Part shown: one piece after another, positions 5,783 to 6,968 of the stretch
How positions within the stretch are numbered: position 1 is the first letter of the stretch
Layout: each line of letters opens with the position of its first letter
NCBI GenBank assembly: GCA_937942115.1
Contig: CALDFY010000002.1
Coordinates: 1 to 6,968, forward strand
Direction: 5' to 3'
From: an uncultured Anaerolineae bacterium
Lineage (GTDB): Bacteria > Chloroflexota > Anaerolineae > B4-G1 > DUEL01
DNA: 6,968 nucleotides
Made by a program: the position numbers and the translations under genes
Notes under the pieces: generated by a model
The model's input: only the letters and a program-made list of their open reading frames with translations
Databases searched by the model: none
Told to the model about the DNA's origin: nothing

Positions 5783-6484
5783 CTACCCTCCTCCCGGCAG
5801 CGCCTCCTCCAACTGTCGGCGGACGGCAGCGGGCATCGCTTTGGCCGCCCCGGGGCCCCGCAGCCAGTCCTTGAATTTGCGCGCCAGCAGGACAGGGACC
5901 GGCGGGTCCTTGACTTCCAGTTTGACGTCCGGATGGGTGAACAGGACCACCCCCCGCATCGGAACCGAGACGTCGGGTAGAATCTTGCCCAGGTAGCGGG
6001 TCATCCGCCGCAGTTCATACTCCACGTCCGCCTCCGGCACTCCCAACCCCTCCTGCCCGGCCAGCGAGCGCAGGAATTTGAACCGCTGCCGCCAATTCCA
6101 GCGGCCGTTCGCATAGGTCACCTCGCCGGGGATGGAGCGGACCACCAGCACCGTCAGGCCGTCCGGCCCCAGAAGGACGTGGGGGGAGGGGAGGACGTGC
6201 TGGTAGAGAGTGTAGCGGTTATCCAGCCCCTTCAGCGCCTCCCGGACACTCCGGTAGTGGGCGCGCGGCCCCTCAAACCGTTCGGCGTAGTAGCCGCCAA
6301 CGATGGAAAGCCCCACCCCGATCATCAGCGCCAGCCACATCCCCAGGGGGATCAGGGCCGACTCGCGCGTCCAGAAAATGGAGAGGATAAAGGATACCAG
6401 CAGGACCAGAAGCCCGGCGATGCTGGCGTAGCGCCCGATGAAGGCGCGACGGCGGATGTGTTTTTCGTTGGCAACGATGCGCAT
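5783..6484 (-). CDS. Two-helix membrane protein with a NERD-like (nuclease-related) domain
   Basis: A 233-residue protein with two N-terminal membrane helices (about residues 19-37 and 43-66) and a soluble C-terminal domain (about 75-210), predicted cytoplasmic because the N-terminus and inter-domain edges are Arg-rich. HVLLGPDGLTVLV followed by PGEVTYANGRW (102-129) matches the NERD pattern (hhhGPxGhhhhE-x-K, G-x-hxxxxxxW). The Glu-x-Lys of nuclease-like members is replaced by Val-x-Arg (VVRS, 114-117), so cleavage activity is doubtful. Later conserved-looking pieces are MTRYLGKILP and GVVLFTHPDVKLEV. I recall similar proteins beginning MRVVxNEKxI in Chloroflexota. The ATG at 6484 is preferred over one 12 codons upstream because AGGAGG (6489-6494) precedes it by four bases. 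It appears to be the first gene of the minus-strand string. Its biological role is unknown. Confidence 0.8.
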   Translation of the reverse strand: MRIVANEKHIRRRAFIGRYASIAGLLVLLVSFILSIFWTRESALIPLGMWLALMIGVGLSIVGGYYAERFEGPRAHYRSVREALKGLDNRYTLYQHVLPSPHVLLGPDGLTVLVVRSIPGEVTYANGRWNWRQRFKFLRSLAGQEGLGVPEADVEYELRRMTRYLGKILPDVSVPMRGVVLFTHPDVKLEVKDPPVPVLLARKFKDWLRGPGAAKAMPAAVRRQLEEALPGGG

Positions 6485-6579
6485 GTGTCCTCCTGATGGA
6501 TGCCTCACCCCTCCCCCCAACCCCCCATAGGCGTTAACTTAAGGCTGGCTTCGGCTCTCCGCTTCCCGCCGCTTCGGGC

Positions 6580-6596
6580 GCCGATGGGAAATCGGC
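6580..6596. repeat. Short inverted repeat
   Basis: GCCGAT (6580-6585) and ATCGGC (6591-6596) enclose GGGAA. It is the first in the run of hairpins and lacks a T-tract, so it is not a terminator. Confidence 0.5.
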
Positions 6597-6604
6597 CTCC
6601 CCTG

Positions 6605-6627
6605 GGGGCAACCGCGAGGGTTGCCCC
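6605..6627. repeat. Inverted repeat of the GGGGCAACC type
   Basis: A perfect 9-bp stem, GGGGCAACC (6605-6613) with GGTTGCCCC (6619-6627), has a GCGAG loop and is followed by TACG. Very similar GGGGCAACC/GGTTGCCCC elements occur as dispersed intergenic repeats in GC-rich genomes (recalled, not searched). There is no U-tract. Confidence 0.65.
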
Positions 6628-6672
6628 TACGCTTCGCGCCGGGCGCCAACCTGCGTTGACGCCCTTCTCAGG

Positions 6673-6692
6673 AGGTCGGCGAAGGCCGACCT
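6673..6692. repeat. Inverted repeat AGGTCGGC/GCCGACCT
   Basis: A perfect 8-bp stem (6673-6680 with 6685-6692) has a GAAG loop. It belongs to the same hairpin cluster. Confidence 0.6.
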
Positions 6693-6764
6693 TGTGGCGA
6701 ACGAAGTGAAGGGACCCGGCCGAAGGCCCAAAGAGGCTGGCTTCAGTCAGCGCCCGAGCCCCAA

Positions 6765-6806
6765 CCCCCTCCCTCTCCCGAACGAAGTTCGGGAGAGGGG
6801 AGGGGG
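6765..6806. repeat. Second copy of the CCCGAAC...GTTCGGG palindrome
   Basis: The left arm (C5, T, CCC, then TCTCCCGAAC; 6765-6783) pairs with the right arm starting GTTCGGGAGA (6787-6806) around a GAA loop. This is about 19 bp with one single-base bulge. The core and flanking tracts match the element at 4148-4190, showing a repeat family with at least two copies in the window. Confidence 0.8.
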
Positions 6807-6807
6807 A

Positions 6808-6842
6808 TTTTTGGGCGGGCGGCGAAGCCGCCCGCCCAAAAA
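6808..6842. repeat. Perfect 35-base palindrome with T5 and A5 ends
   Basis: T5, GGGCGGGCGGC (6813-6823), loop GAA, GCCGCCCGCCC (6827-6837), A5. The stem is 16 bp counting the T/A ends. The tracts are T-hairpin-A on both strands, so no U-run follows the stem in either direction and it is not a standard intrinsic terminator. It starts two bases after the previous palindrome, together forming a compound element. Confidence 0.85.
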
Positions 6843-6855
6843 CCCCCTTTCTTCA

Positions 6856-6893
6856 CCCCCCTTTCCCCAGAGCGGAGCGATGGGGAGAGGGGG
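6856..6893. repeat. Imperfect inverted repeat, C-tract/G-tract
   Basis: A C-rich left arm ending TTTCCCCA (6856-6869) pairs with TGGGGAGAGGGGG (6881-6893) with one internal mismatch, around a GAGCGGAGCGA loop. It shares composition with the two palindromes just before it and looks like a third module of the same compound repeat. Confidence 0.6.
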
Positions 6894-6968
6894 ACAAGAG
6901 GGGTGAGGGGCAAGGAAGCCCGCCGCCCGCCCAGAACGAGAGGGGCGCGAAAAAACCTACACTTGTGA

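Larger units (their letters stand above)
6485..6968. other. Non-coding, hairpin-rich intergenic region
   Basis: No frame here has a convincing start, ribosome site or recognisable protein. The stretch is made of G/C-tract palindromes and short inverted repeats. It must hold the promoter of the minus-strand string, but I see no clear -35/-10 pair upstream of 6494. The sequence beyond ~6900, running to the window edge, shows nothing identifiable. Confidence 0.7.

Noticed and set aside
5641..5980. Small plus-strand open frames opposite the MNT remnant and the NERD-like gene
   Set aside because: The minus strand carries recognisable nucleotidyltransferase and NERD-like segments here; the plus-strand translations match nothing.
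6485..6520. Longer start (12 extra residues) for the NERD-like protein
   Set aside because: AGGAGG at 6489-6494 is well placed for the ATG at 6484. The extension MGGGVRHPSGGH is low complexity and reads through the ribosome site.
6808..6842. Intrinsic terminator
   Set aside because: The stem is followed by A5 in both directions, not T5, so no U-run forms after the hairpin.
6500..6906. Two small plus-strand open frames in the hairpin-rich region
   Set aside because: They translate palindromic G/C tracts into Pro/Arg/Gly-rich sequence and have no ribosome site or family signal.

Overview
This is a GC-rich bacterial window with closely packed genes on both strands. The gene content suggests a member of the Chloroflexota, probably an Anaerolineae-like lineage. 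The pointers are Ala/Leu/Pro-rich helical repeats, a two-helix membrane protein with a NERD-like domain that I associate with that phylum, a spermidine-synthase-like membrane protein fragment, and G/C-tract palindromes scattered between genes. This placement is inference from recalled family resemblance, with no search behind it.

Left part, plus strand (1-2123). The window opens inside a repeat protein built from eight ~32-residue helical repeats, ending at 913. Next is a short-chain dehydrogenase of the pteridine-reductase type (952-1713) whose catalytic Tyr position holds His. A strong extended -10 promoter (1715-1742) then drives a small two-cluster ferredoxin (1807-2073). A perfect bidirectional terminator (2088-2123) serves the ferredoxin and the gene converging on it.

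Middle, minus strand (2138-4099). A large multidomain protein combines a glycosidase-like barrel, an intact M23 (LytM) zinc peptidase domain, and two ~91-residue copies of a C-terminal module I do not recognise. It has no signal peptide. Upstream is a compound palindromic repeat (4132-4190). Directly against the repeat's far edge lies the 3' end of a membrane spermidine-synthase-like gene on the plus strand (4203-4766), which has lost its 5' part.

Right part, minus strand (6484 down to 4705). A gene string reads: NERD-like two-helix membrane protein, broken MNT nucleotidyltransferase, stub of a probable HEPN gene, and a lipoprotein form of protein-L-isoaspartate methyltransferase. The junctions are extremely tight (TAG directly followed by ATG, then two short stop/start overlaps). 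The MNT/HEPN pair looks like a decayed toxin-antitoxin module trapped inside the string. The last ~480 bases are non-coding and full of strong hairpins.

I see no clear new multi-gene system. The best leads are the glycosidase-like/M23/tandem-module protein, the Tyr-to-His reductase, the decayed HEPN/MNT module between live genes, and the secreted methyltransferase.
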